Part shown: positions 1 to 9,688 of the stretch, piece by piece | Layout of the letters: every line of letters begins with the position of its first letter | Position numbering within the stretch: position 1 is the stretch's first letter | Source of the DNA: Prosopocoilus inquinatus | Lineage: Eukaryota; Arthropoda; Insecta; Coleoptera; Lucanidae | DNA length: 64,000 nucleotides | Direction: 5' to 3' | NCBI GenBank assembly: GCA_036172665.1 | Contig: CM069872.1 | Location: 49,462,101 to 49,526,100 of the forward strand | Position numbers and translations under genes: made by a program | The notes under the pieces: generated by a model | What the model was told of the DNA's origin: nothing | The model's input: the letters and a program-made list of their open reading frames with translations, nothing else | The model's database searches: none

Positions 1-384
1 GCAACCGTGTGTAACAGAATTGCCTTTATAGTTTCTTTCAAATTAATAATTATGAAAACATTATAATTCTTTAATGTACTCTCAAAAAGATTGGCATAAT
101 ACATTTAATTCATATCAATTATAGCGCCGTTACTGAACAAAGAATGCGTGCTCATTTGGGAATGTTTCGGTTATATAAACAAGTTTTTATATCCAGAACT
201 CTAGTGGTTACTGCGTGCCGTATAGTTTCCTCGGCTTCGGCTGGTTTATTGCTTTGTTTTTACAGGGCAGACACGTTAAAAATTCGAATTTTTCTGACTA
301 TGATCGCTTTCCGGTATATTTAAGGAGACCTTCCGCCTAAAATCCTCCTAGGTCCGGCAATGATACATAATTATTCTTTTTCAG
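1..384 (+). other. Fur2 intron (3' part)
   Basis: No exon-like reading frame or conserved cysteine motif is found here. The stretch ends in the acceptor of the first visible exon, so it is read as intron. Confidence 0.6.
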
Positions 385-541
385 ATTATACCGACAAGAC
401 TTGCATCCCCTGCCAGCCCAATTGTTTGAGTTGCCAGGACCGTCCCGACCATTGCACCAGCTGCGAGCACCACTTGCTTTTATACCAGAACCAATGTCTT
501 GCGTCATGCCCATCCAACACTTTCGAAACCGAGGATTACAC
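385..541 (+). CDS. Fur2: Fur2 exon: first visible cysteine-rich repeats
   Basis: The acceptor is ttttcag at 378-384 and the donor GTCAGT at 542. The exon enters in phase 1 and leaves in phase 2. It codes for two partial furin repeats (CIPCQPNCLSC and a second one around CTSC). GTCAGT is a weak donor, but the next exon restores the frame as ACG-TGC (Thr-Cys), which supports it. Confidence 0.85.
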
Positions 542-1971
542 GTCAGTCATCTTTTTCTTGCTTGTAACAAAGTTCGCGTGCTTTAACTTCTTTTATTTCT
601 CTTGAATTTAGGTGCGCCCCCTGTGATGCGTCTTGCGACACGTGCAGCGGGTCGAATAGCTCGCAGTGCATCTCGTGTGGTCCGGGGAAGTTCTGGCACG
701 AAGGCCGTTGTGGAAGCTGCCCCGCTCACCACTACGCCGACTCGCGACAACGCGAGTGCGTGGAATGCCCTCCGGGTTGTTCGGAGTGCAACAGGACCAC
801 TTGCATTTCCTGTTTCGATGATTGGCACATCAACAGTAAGGGAAGATGCGTCGCCCATGGAAGCGATCGTTGTGGTGGAGGTAATTCTGTTAACCCCAAT
901 CAAATCCAAGCAGAACAAAATGGTTTTTTTTTTGTTTTACAGATCAATACTTCGACGGTGGTTTTTGTAAACCCTGTCATTCGACATGTGAGACTTGCGA
1001 TGGCCCCACGGAACATAATTGTCTCTCCTGTTCACATCCATTAATACTGCAAGGGACGCGTTGCGTGGCCCAGTGTGATAAGGGCAGTTTCCACGACCAA
1101 AATTTGCGATCATGCGAGCCCTGCGTGCACACTTGTGCAGAGTGCGTTTCCAAGACGAATTGTTCACAGTGCGTAAATGGATTGCAGGTAAATAAATAAT
1201 GGTGGTATGGAGAGTGCTCGGGGGTAGTCGATTGATTGAAAACGAAATTATTTGCATTTCCAGCTGCAAGGTGGAGAATGTCTTGCAACATGTGCTAAAG
1301 GTTACTACAGCGATAGGGGTGTTTGCACGAGATGTTACATCAGCTGTGACACGTGCAGCGGTCCTGGGCACAACATGTGCGTGGCTTGCCCGGTGGGTTG
1401 GCAGTTAGCAGCCGGTGAGTGCAGACCTGACTGTCCGGAAGGCTTCTACAAAACTGACTATGGGTGTCAGAAGTGCCATTATTCCTGTAAAAACTGCCCA
1501 GGTTGGACCATCTCGTTCCAAACTTTGCGTGGTCACAACTAACAAACATGTTTGTGTTCAGGTTGCAAAAATCAAGGAGATAAGCGACGGATCAATGTTG
1601 AAGCGTACTTAGTCTCAGCTCAACCCGTGTCAACTCTACAACTAGTGAATCCGTTTAATTTCGTAACTGGCCTAGCTGTAGTCGCATGCTTGTGTATCGT
1701 AGTACTATTCACGACGATTTTCATAGTCTTACAGGTCAGTGTAAGTGTTTTGTTTGAAAGATGTCGAGTTGAAATTGAACCTTGGTTCTGTTCACAGAAA
1801 AATAGCGTCCAAGCAACACAGAGGGGTTATAACAGGGTATCAATAAAGAAGCCGAAGGTCACTTGCAACTATAACGTGGTCGCCGTGAGTGATGGGGACT
1901 CGAGTGATTCAGATAGTTCAGAAGGTCACACGCTGATAACATCGCCCAAACCTGACAGGACTACATGTTGA
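385..1971 (+). CDS. Fur2: Furin-like proprotein convertase 2, C-terminal 418 residues (3' part of gene)
   Basis: Six exons (385-541, 612-880, 943-1187, 1264-1501, 1562-1734, 1798-1971) join with consistent phases (1,2,1,0,1,0 at their starts) to a stop at 1969-1971. The reading holds at least seven furin-type cysteine repeats with the pattern C-x2-C-x3-C-x2-C, such as CIPCQPNCLSC, CAPCDASCDTC, CKPCHSTCETC and CTRCYISCDTC. They are followed by a hydrophobic membrane segment at the end of exon five and a cytosolic tail with the acidic serine cluster SDGDSSDSDSSEGH. A long cysteine-rich domain plus one membrane anchor is the layout of insect Fur2 and vertebrate PC5/6B. These are subtilisin-type endoproteases that cut precursors after paired basic residues in the trans-Golgi network. 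The catalytic and P domains are not in the window and must lie upstream. The acidic cluster resembles the TGN-retrieval signal of furin (known for the family; inferred here). No frameshift is seen. Confidence 0.9.
612..880 (+). CDS. Fur2: Fur2 exon: furin repeats
   Basis: It begins after the acceptor tttag (607-611) and ends at GTAATT (881). Its 89 codons include CAPCDASCDTCSG and CVECPPGCSEC. Phase goes from 2 to 1, matching both neighbours. Confidence 0.85.
943..1187 (+). CDS. Fur2: Fur2 exon: furin repeats
   Basis: The acceptor tttttttttgttttacag ends at 942 and the donor GTAAAT starts at 1188. The exon codes CKPCHSTCETCDGP and CEPCVHTCAEC and leaves in phase 0. Confidence 0.87.
1264..1501 (+). 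CDS. Fur2: Fur2 exon: furin repeats
   Basis: The acceptor is tttccag (1257-1263) and the donor GTTGGA starts at 1502. The exon codes CTRCYISCDTCSGPG and CQKCHYSCKNCPG. The donor is poor, but the phase-1 join gives Pro-Gly-Cys, continuing the cysteine pattern. Confidence 0.85.
1562..1734 (+). CDS. Fur2: Fur2 exon: juxtamembrane region and transmembrane segment
   Basis: The acceptor is gtgttcag and the donor GTCAGT starts at 1735. After a last cysteine the exon runs into a membrane segment of about 25 residues (VTGLAVVACLCIVVLFTTIF), which marks this isoform as membrane-anchored. Confidence 0.87.
1798..1971 (+). CDS. Fur2: Fur2 last exon: cytosolic tail with acidic cluster
   Basis: The acceptor ttcacag ends at 1797 and the stop TGA is at 1969-1971. 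The 57-residue tail is basic near the membrane and then carries a run of alternating Asp and Ser ending in Glu. That is a likely casein-kinase-2 and PACS-type sorting site, by analogy with furin. Confidence 0.85.
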   Translation, partial: KNSVQATQRGYNRVSIKKPKVTCNYNVVAVSDGDSSDSDSSEGHTLITSPKPDRTTC

Positions 1972-2650
1972 ATAGCACAGACATGGACGAGCTAGTGTAA
2001 ATACCACTCACTGTCTTCATTGCTTGTGTTTGTTTGTATTTTAGCGGAGATCGATGATAGTTAACCTCGGAGCCGTTTATAGCCAGGGCTAAATCCGGTC
2101 GTTGTGTACTGTATCGTATTGTAAAATGTATATAATATAAAATGAAACAAGATGATTACCAATTGTACCAAATTCCTAAGTGTTAATTTGTAAGGTTTTT
2201 AACGTTACTATCAATGAAGACAGCTCAATGTATAAATTAAATTTTAAGATGCGAAACTTAAGTGCTCTTGATATTTCATGTCGTAAATATAGTTATTTTT
2301 AAATGTACACTTTGTATATAATCAATAGATAATTGTTTCAATGTTATTTATAAAATTTTACCATTTGTAAATCCAGTGATACCAAACCGGAATATATAAT
2401 ATACTTTATGTGATCGTATTGTTTTTTGTGTAAAACGTACCGTTGTACTTTTATTTTCAAGTAATTGAATAGAAATTTTATTACGACAGATATTGTATGT
2501 TTTCCCGTATGCAACGAGTGAACGTTCCATGCTCTCGATGTCCGTTTTTTTTTTCTTTTTTTCTTGTAACAAACCAAACTGTTCGGTGCTAAATGTACGT
2601 GCGGCACTTTGGCAATAATTTAATAATAAAGTGTTTCTCCAACATCCCAA
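1972..2650 (+). other. Fur2 3' untranslated region (approximate)
   Basis: AT-rich sequence without coding potential follows the stop. An AATAAA hexamer lies at 2625-2630 and is followed by a GT-rich stretch. Another lies at 2746-2751. Either could set the 3' end. Confidence 0.5.
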
Positions 2651-2845
2651 GCAAGTGTGACTCAATTTCTCTCTCGATTTGTTCTTAGTCCGACTTTTAT
2701 TTATGTAACAATATTTTGTTATTTATTTTTATTGAAGTACCTGGAAATAAATCCAATGCGTAATTAAAAAGTATTAAAAAGGACAAATTTTGTCGTTTTT
2801 CTTTTCATTTTTCCATCCTCAATTCACATTTATTTTCAAGATCTA

Positions 2846-4105
2846 ACATACTGACAATAAGAAATTTGAAACTCAATCTGATCTTCACCAAAATTCCATT
2901 AAAAGCTTCTTCGATTGATGCCTTAACCAGGAGAATAACTGAAGACCTGCTCGGCAGTTTATTTCGCATTAAAATATTACCAATTACAGTAAATCACAGA
3001 AATTGTTTGTGTGGTAAAAAAAATGTTAGCTACAACGTTTTTCTAGGGAGGTCGTCTTCAGTTGAATATTCTTGTTGTTTAAAAATGTTAGTAACTTTGA
3101 GCATTTATACCGCAGGAAAATTCAAAAGTCGTCTTACCTTAGAAATTTCTTGTAGCGTGGCTTGGGAGTACGGCACACCTGACGAGTGATCTTTTGGGGC
3201 ACATAAATAATCAACGAACGACGCTCTTGCTAGATCCTTCTTAACCCACCAAAACAACAGTAAATTGCAGCGGTGGTAATTATTTAATAAAGCTAACGTA
3301 TGAACACATGTATAAGAAGTTTGAAATCTGGCACACAACTCCACTACATTTTATATTTTGCTTCTTAACACTACTTTCGTTTGGGGCCCGCTGCACGTTT
3401 AAGAGAAAAAAAAATAGTTAAAAAAAGCACTCATCTGATTGGTCACGATTGTTTACGATGACGTAGTATCACACGTATAGGTCGCGTTCTTTAATTCATT
3501 TTATTGTAATGGATGTAGACTGTAATTAAAAAAAAAAGGCCGAAGTAAAATCCATATCTGTTAGATTATAACAAATTTATGTTTTACAGAAATGTAGTAA
3601 CAGCTTATCTCTACATTCCTACACTTTAATCACTCACTCACCGGGACGACAGAAAACTCGCCGTGTCTGTAATCATTGTCCAGAGAAGAACAATTATTTA
3701 TAGTCTATTAAACATGAATTTCACGTTTAAATTCAATTAAAAAATATCTCTGAATAACATTTCATTTTTAAAAATACATGGCGCGAGATAGGCGCCATGT
3801 TTATGTGACGTCACAGCAGTGTTGCTAACAAACTCGACCAAAAATTCCCTTCTGAGCGTATTGTATTTCCCTAGAATTCTCTAAGTGAATGAAGGAAATT
3901 TAACAAATACGATTATATACAATCAAACAATATGAAACATTTATTAACATTACTTACGTAACTCTTACTTTATAGATATTTTATAAAAAAAATAATTAGA
4001 CAAAAAATTATACATTCCTTACTGCAGTTGACTGTTAAACAAACGAAAGAAGAATATTAAAATAACTTAACCTGTCAATCAATACATACTGACAATAAGA
4101 AATTT
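2846..4105. repeat. Segment bounded by an exact 22-bp direct repeat
   Basis: The 22 bases at 2846-2867 (starting acatactgacaataag) recur without mismatch at 4084-4105. The 1.2 kb between has no recognised gene and no terminal inverted repeat. The rest of the 2.65-4.1 kb intergenic stretch is plain AT-rich DNA. Confidence 0.6.
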
Positions 4106-4123
4106 TTAGCTTTAGCTTTTACA

Positions 4124-4556
4124 AGAGATGGGTCAGGGAATGAACCCGGTGCATTCAGCCGGGTGCATACATGAATATACCGGGTGCGTTCAAAAATTTA
4201 AATTTCCCGCGCAAATCGAACGACAATCTTTTCTTGTTGTTATTTAATTGTTTGCAGGTGGTTTACAGGTTTAATGTTTCATAGTGTATGGTGAATAGCT
4301 GAATAGTAAACTTTTAAGTTTAACCGGAAGCTTTGTAGCTTAAAATATGAACAAAATGAGTAAGTTTTTGATATTAACGTTACAAAATAATTGTCTAGCG
4401 ATAGTCCATACAAAATATGTTATATTTGGTGTCATTTTGAAGCATTCTTTTTATGTCTTATGTAAATGTTGCCAACCGGGCAATGCATTCAATGCACCGG
4501 GTGCATTCCGTGATTCCACTAGTGCAAACGATTGCACCGGGTGGAATCCCATCTCT
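4124..4556. mobile_element. Putative MITE with AGAGATGGG terminal repeats
   Basis: Imperfect inverted ends (agagatggg at 4124-4132, cccatctct at 4548-4556) enclose several copies of the motif CCGGGTGCATTC near both ends. No clean target-site duplication is seen, so the class is open. Confidence 0.4.
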
Positions 4557-5063
4557 AGTAGGGACAGCTTCAGCTTTCTACTAATAAAGATTCTGAGGGC
4601 GCATATCTGAAAAATAGCGATCCTTCCTCAAATAGTCGAGGATGACGCAATGGTCAACGGTTGATTTTTCAATGGCCGCGTTCAGGTAACCACAGGAGCT
4701 GAGTTACTAATTCAACGTAGCCATTGAACAGCATGATTTTGGAGTGGCAGGTTTCAGCAACTAGTATTTTCAGATTAGCCGTTTAAGAACAAGAGCTGTT
4801 AACTTTCAATATGCTGAGTCTGCATTCAGGCTCGGTGATCACCTGAACATGGCCAAATAACGGACGCTCCACCCTGCGGTTCCATCCGCGCTCCGCCATA
4901 AACACAAATTCAATATGGCCGTCAATTACGAATCAGCTGTTTTGATGGATAAGCAACCAACAGATTATCTTATCGAGTTTCAACGTGTTTCAACTATTTT
5001 GAGCTCACTTGTAATATTTCTAAACGAACAGGCTTTTATTCTTTTAAATAAGAAATAGAAAGC

Positions 5064-5291
5064 GTTAATAAATTATTTAGATCAACTCTTGCTGTTAAAT
5101 TTTTAACGTATGTTAATTTCTTACGATTAGTGCATACGAAGATACAAGCCTGTCAAGAAATAATAAAGAGAGGCGGTGACCGAACGGGGAATAAATCGGA
5201 GTTGAAAATTTGAAGAAATAACCGAGATTTCAAAAATAAAAATGTGTCCTGCTAAATTGCACAGCAAGAGTTAATCTAAATAATTTAATAA
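5064..5291. repeat. Inverted repeat, arms of about 38-41 bp
   Basis: The arms 5064-5101 and 5251-5291 are near-perfect reverse complements, sharing aactcttgctg. The roughly 150-bp spacer is unrelated. Probably a small inverted-repeat transposon remnant. Confidence 0.55.
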
Positions 5292-5460
5292 CAAGGTATG
5301 TCTTACCAAATAAACAAGTTTTTCAACTAGCGACATCTGGTATCATTAGAATGAGAGCCCGCCAACATAGGTTTGGAAACTTAATTCAATTTCACAGGTG
5401 CTGACAGCTGTCCGTACTGATTGATGCCTATACTGAGGCGCGTTCAGAAACTGCACCGGG

Positions 5461-5682
5461 AGTGCACTCTGGGTGTTTAAAATGGAAAGCAAAATGCGCA
5501 AAATTACTTGCATGATAGAGAAATAAATTCACCCAGAGCACAAGTAGGCTACAATTGACTGTATACAGTTGGCAACGTTGTTCAAGATTCGGAACACTCT
5601 CAGAACTCTTTTCTGAACAAGCCCCTGTGTTCCGAATCTTGAACAATATTGCCAACTGTATGCAATCAATTGTCGCCTACTT
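5461..5682. repeat. Two adjoining hairpins (foldback element)
   Basis: Arms 5542-5596 and 5628-5682 form a stem of about 54 bp around a 31-base loop. Just upstream, gtgcactctgggtg (5463-5479 region) pairs with cacccagagcac (5531-5542). The stem contains gttcaagattcggaac. Confidence 0.65.
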
Positions 5683-7340
5683 TCGTCGGCCAAATTTAAA
5701 TCAAAAAATCAAAAACAAAACAACACACTGCTGCACTCCTAATTAAAATCTATTTAAAAGTCGAGTGGATGATAAAAAATTAAAAATCAGTTAAATGTAC
5801 CTTAACCTACCTCAAGCCCAAATCAATTCAGCTGAACTAAAGAAACATCTGTTCAATCGAATCAAACAACTGAGCTGGATCTCTATTTAATCCAAGAAAA
5901 CATTTAAAAAAAAACAATAAAAAAATTAATACTACACATTAAATCCAAAACCAGAAATTTCACGTCAACACAATCCAACTGAATTCAACTTAACTCCATT
6001 AAACCCAAGTAAATAAAAAAAAGTAAAAAAAAAAAATTAATTTATACATCGATTAAAATGAAGCTGAAACAATCTCAACGTCAACATAACCCAATCTAGT
6101 TAATTCAATGCAAGCGAATTATTAAAAAAAATAAAAATAAAAATAAGAAACCAAAAATCCGCTAAATGTCAAACTTAATTCTTCCGAATCTCAGAATTGT
6201 CTCTCGCTCACAGTATGACCAGCTAAATATCATGCCTTCAAATTTTTCAATTTTTCTTTATACTATTGGCAACACTTAATCCAAGAGTGAGACGACAGTT
6301 GTCAATAACTGACAGTGACCATTTTCTAGTTTACCAATTCGAAAATAACTTTCAATAAAAAAAATTGTATTATAATTCCAACAATTTATATATTGAAAAT
6401 ACTAAGTGTCACAATTTTAAATTTATTTAATTTAAATAATTGGACAGTCAGTGTTCCAAACATTTCGGAGAGGAAACACTGAAATCACAGCCCACTTTAA
6501 TTACGAATTCATTTGAAGCACGGTAGGTATGTCATATACAATCAGTCCAAAACGAGTTTTAAAAAATGCTTTTGCAAAAAATGAAAAGCGTACCTGTCTC
6601 AAGTGCTTCCCTCAAGTTCAAAACTCGTATCGACATTGCTGCATTCTTGCAATTTTTTGGTTATGAGTAATGAGTCAATTGGTCTTGATATTCAGGTTGT
6701 CAAAATAAGCGTCGGTATTAAAATGGTGAATTTCTGTACTGTTCCGCATTTCAGACGAATCAATTTTCATGGCAACAATCGATTTTCGGAGTCCGAGTAT
6801 TCTCCCACCTAATGAACCAGGCCTGCACGAAGTGGGCGTTGCTTTAATACCAAAGAAAGTAACGCAGTTTATTTTTATTTTTAATGTAATTTGTTTCGGT
6901 TTATTATTGGAGTGCAATTTTTTTAATTATGAGAATTTAGATGTATTTGAAGATTTATTTAAAAAAAAAAAATTATTTGTTGCCAGCAAATTAGAAAAAT
7001 TCTTCAATTCGTAATAGATCGTGTAGATTGTGGTTTGCACCCTGTGCATTAAAAGCGCAACCTACGAATGAAAACATGAATTTCGACGAGTTATTATTGC
7101 AGGCTGAAGTCCTGAAAGTGAAAAGTTAAAAATATCGAGAACCGGAAGTAAGTGTACTTCAAGAAGTTGGATTTATTGGGCTTAAAACATCTCTTAGGGC
7201 CAGTTTAATTTTAAGCTCCGTTTTATTCCTACAGGAAAAAAATGTTGCCAAGGGAATAAAGCGAAGCTTACAGTTAAACCGAGATGAAAGAACCAGGCCT
7301 TACTAAAAAAAAAAATACAAATAAAAGTTTTCATGAACAA
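5683..7340. other. Intergenic A-rich stretch, no gene recognised
   Basis: 5780-6180 is a degenerate A-rich run with poorly preserved internal repetition. At 6526-6690 there is a fragment similar to the 18.8-20.05 kb element: gtcatatac with cagtccaaa, then ctccctcaagttcaaaact and ttatgagtaatg. No coding signal was found. Confidence 0.5.
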
Positions 7341-7348
7341 AAAAAGTT

Positions 7349-7770
7349 ATGGAGGTTTTGGGAAAAGGCAGAATTTTGAGAAACACTTTTGAATGTGCCA
7401 AATTTGATCCATTCGGTACAAACTTAAATGCAACGCTGACAAGTAATAAACCAATCGTGATGTCATTAAGGAATATGCACTCTGTTTCCTCTCGAACAGA
7501 AAATATACCACAGTCTACTTACTATGTGCAAACCTTCTTCAATAAAGAGAATTTCAACAATACCACTTTTATTTTATGTATGTCCAATTAAAGAGTAACA
7601 GAGCACCATTAGAGCTCCAATATCTCCAACAGAATGTAGCTGAAGTGGAGTTCAGAAAAGGCAAAGCTGGCAAAAAAGTACAGAAGTTTCTTTACTCTGA
7701 CATCTACAATTTACCAGCGACTTTAGCCATTAAAACATCGCAGTTTTACAGAAAAAATAAATTTATTTAA
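7349..7770 (+). other. Unassigned open reading frames, possibly a pseudogene
   Basis: Two overlapping frames (7349-7591, 80 codons, and 7576-7770, 64 codons) would read on from each other after one stop or frame change. I recognise no domain. Composition is slightly richer than the surroundings. No splice pattern supports a live gene. Confidence 0.15.
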
Positions 7771-7967
7771 TCATAAAAAAACGAAAAAGCATAGATTTCT
7801 TCTACATCATAATAAACTTCATAATAAAGAAACTTTTAACATTAAAACATACTCTGCTGACTAGTACAAGTATAACATTCAATAGGTTTGCTCCAGCAGT
7901 ACACACGACGGCTTGTATAATTTTAAATTCGTTTATAAAAGTACATGACTACTACTTGTTTTTCACT

Positions 7968-8142
7968 CTGCGTTTAGTTGATGAGCGGCGTTGCCGATTT
8001 TGTTTACAGACTATAGTCAGCTGCTGACTGGTCAAGATTTGAAATCCGATCACACACGACTACGACTATCAAAATTTTCGTCTAGAAAACGGCCCGACCG
8101 TTGTCGTTAAACTTTCATGATTCGTCCATCAACTAAACGCAG
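7968..8142. repeat. Small inverted-repeat element
   Basis: ctgcgtttagttgatg (7968-7983) is exactly reversed and complemented at 8127-8142. The interior is unrelated. Confidence 0.45.
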
Positions 8143-8164
8143 GCTTAACTTCATGGTTTTCAGT

Positions 8165-8484
8165 TATACCGAGTGGTCCAAAAAAAAAGCAATGGTGATT
8201 TAGCTACACTCACTTAGTCCAAAAGTGGACAACACAGGAGATACAGGGCATTACAATGAAAATATTAATTTCAATAATTCTCTGTTTGACATTTTGCATT
8301 AAAATTTAATACGCGGGGATTTCTTGGGACGAGAAATAATAATTTGTCCTCACTTTTGATTTAGTAGATACGATCATTCTTCGTTTTAAATTGCTTTAAG
8401 TTAGTGATTGGATCTTTGGAATTTTTAATAAAAAAAAAAACAAACGTTATCTTCCTCCCATCTCTTTTGGACCATCCTGTATAA
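8165..8484. mobile_element. Putative Tc1/mariner-type MITE
   Basis: The left end ttataccgagtggtccaaaa (8165) and right end ttttggaccatcctgtataa (to 8484) are imperfect inverted repeats. Their first bases resemble the TATACAGGRTG ends of the element at 16926-18037. The 320-bp interior has no ORF. Confidence 0.5.
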
Positions 8485-8834
8485 AGTTTATGGCTCTAGT
8501 TTTTTTTTTTTTCGTGTAAATGCGAGTTATAGTCACTTTCATGTATTAACAGAGGGTTTCAAACTGCTAAAAAAAAATTGAGTATAGTTCGTAGTAAGTA
8601 ATAAAAGCTGGAACAAACGTAAAGTCTGATAACATAAAACAATTTTTACTGTACAACTATTTATGTAGATCAAGGGATAACGTGAGGTCAACTTAGAATT
8701 GTAACGACGTTATTCTTAAGTGCTAAAAAAATAAAATATGTCGTAATACTATTTTTAATATCACAATTACATACAAGAGAGAAACGTACAGTTTTGTATG
8801 CAATACAATACGGTTAATGAAAGCAAAACGATTA

Positions 8835-8844
8835 TTTATTTATT
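8835..8844 (-). promoter_or_regulatory. Candidate polyadenylation signal of the flippase gene
   Basis: On the - strand this reads AATAAATAAT, two overlapping AATAAA hexamers about 270 bases past the stop codon. No other close hexamer looks better. Confidence 0.45.
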
Positions 8845-9115
8845 AATTGAAGGTTTCCTTTTTTTTTTTCGCAAATTTGTGTGTGCAATACTGATTGATG
8901 CAATTTTAAGTCGACCAATTCTGATCTATCCCCCTAGAATAAAAGTAGTGATTGCAATGCTCAATAAGTAACAAACAAATTCGTTACCATTGTTACACTC
9001 TCTCTCTCTCATCTTCGATTTTTAACAAAATTTGTTTTAACATGTGCTAGAAGGTCTAATGACGATTAAACTTAAACACATAAAGGCCTAAAAAGTTAAA
9101 CGGTATCGTTCATTT

Positions 9116-9688
9116 TCATAAGTTAATGGTGTCTAAATCTTGAATGGGCGCCCTCGTGCCGGCACTGCTGTTGCTCTCTTGTGTAGCAGGCACAACACTA
9201 GTAGTATGCTTTTGTCCTTTGTCACTCGGATTCATCATTTTAACTAGCCCTGGTATGCTAAAGTCAGGATTAGGTAATTTCCTCATTATCTTGCCTGAGG
9301 TAATGAGTCGGCCAAATCCTTCCTGGTGTGCAAAAGCGTAACCTGAACGGATCGAACGCCTGGCTCGTCTTGCAGATGGGGTACGGAGTACATCTTGGCT
9401 GCGAGATCTCATTTGTTGCATTCTTTGCTTGAGGCGAACGCGATCCGTCAACGTCGGGAACACGTCGACGAAGTAGAACCTCCAAGCCAGCACCGGCATG
9501 ATTGATATGATTACGGTGAGTACAGTGGTGAACCAAAAATTTATTTCAGACATCGCCTTGGTCAAGGAACCTACGTAAGGTCCCCCTATGACATAGTTGT
9601 AGAAGTAATCCATTGCGAAATAGAACGCTAAGGAACCCCAAACCATTACATGATTGAATACAGTCCAGTATTGTGTGTCTAAAGCAAT
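9116..9688 (-). CDS. ATP8B: Flippase last exon (M9-M10 and C-terminal tail, residues 1161-1350)
   Basis: It starts [19 protein letters not shown] and holds M9, M10 and the cytosolic tail with [19 protein letters not shown], the ATP8B-class regulatory element. Stop TGA is at 9118-9116. The upstream intron is about 5 kb and rich in repeats. Confidence 0.94.
   Translation of the reverse strand: MALDTQYWTVFNHVMVWGSLAFYFAMDYFYNYVIGGPYVGSLTKAMSEINFWFTTVLTVIISIMPVLAWRFYFVDVFPTLTDRVRLKQRMQQMRSRSQDVLRTPSARRARRSIRSGYAFAHQEGFGRLITSGKIMRKLPNPDFSIPGLVKMMNPSDKGQKHTTSVVPATQESNSSAGTRAPIQDLDTINL

Noticed and set aside
583..1371. Long - strand frames opposite the Fur2 exons
   Set aside because: They are shadows of the cysteine-rich coding exons; the + strand reading is spliced in phase and matches the furin family.
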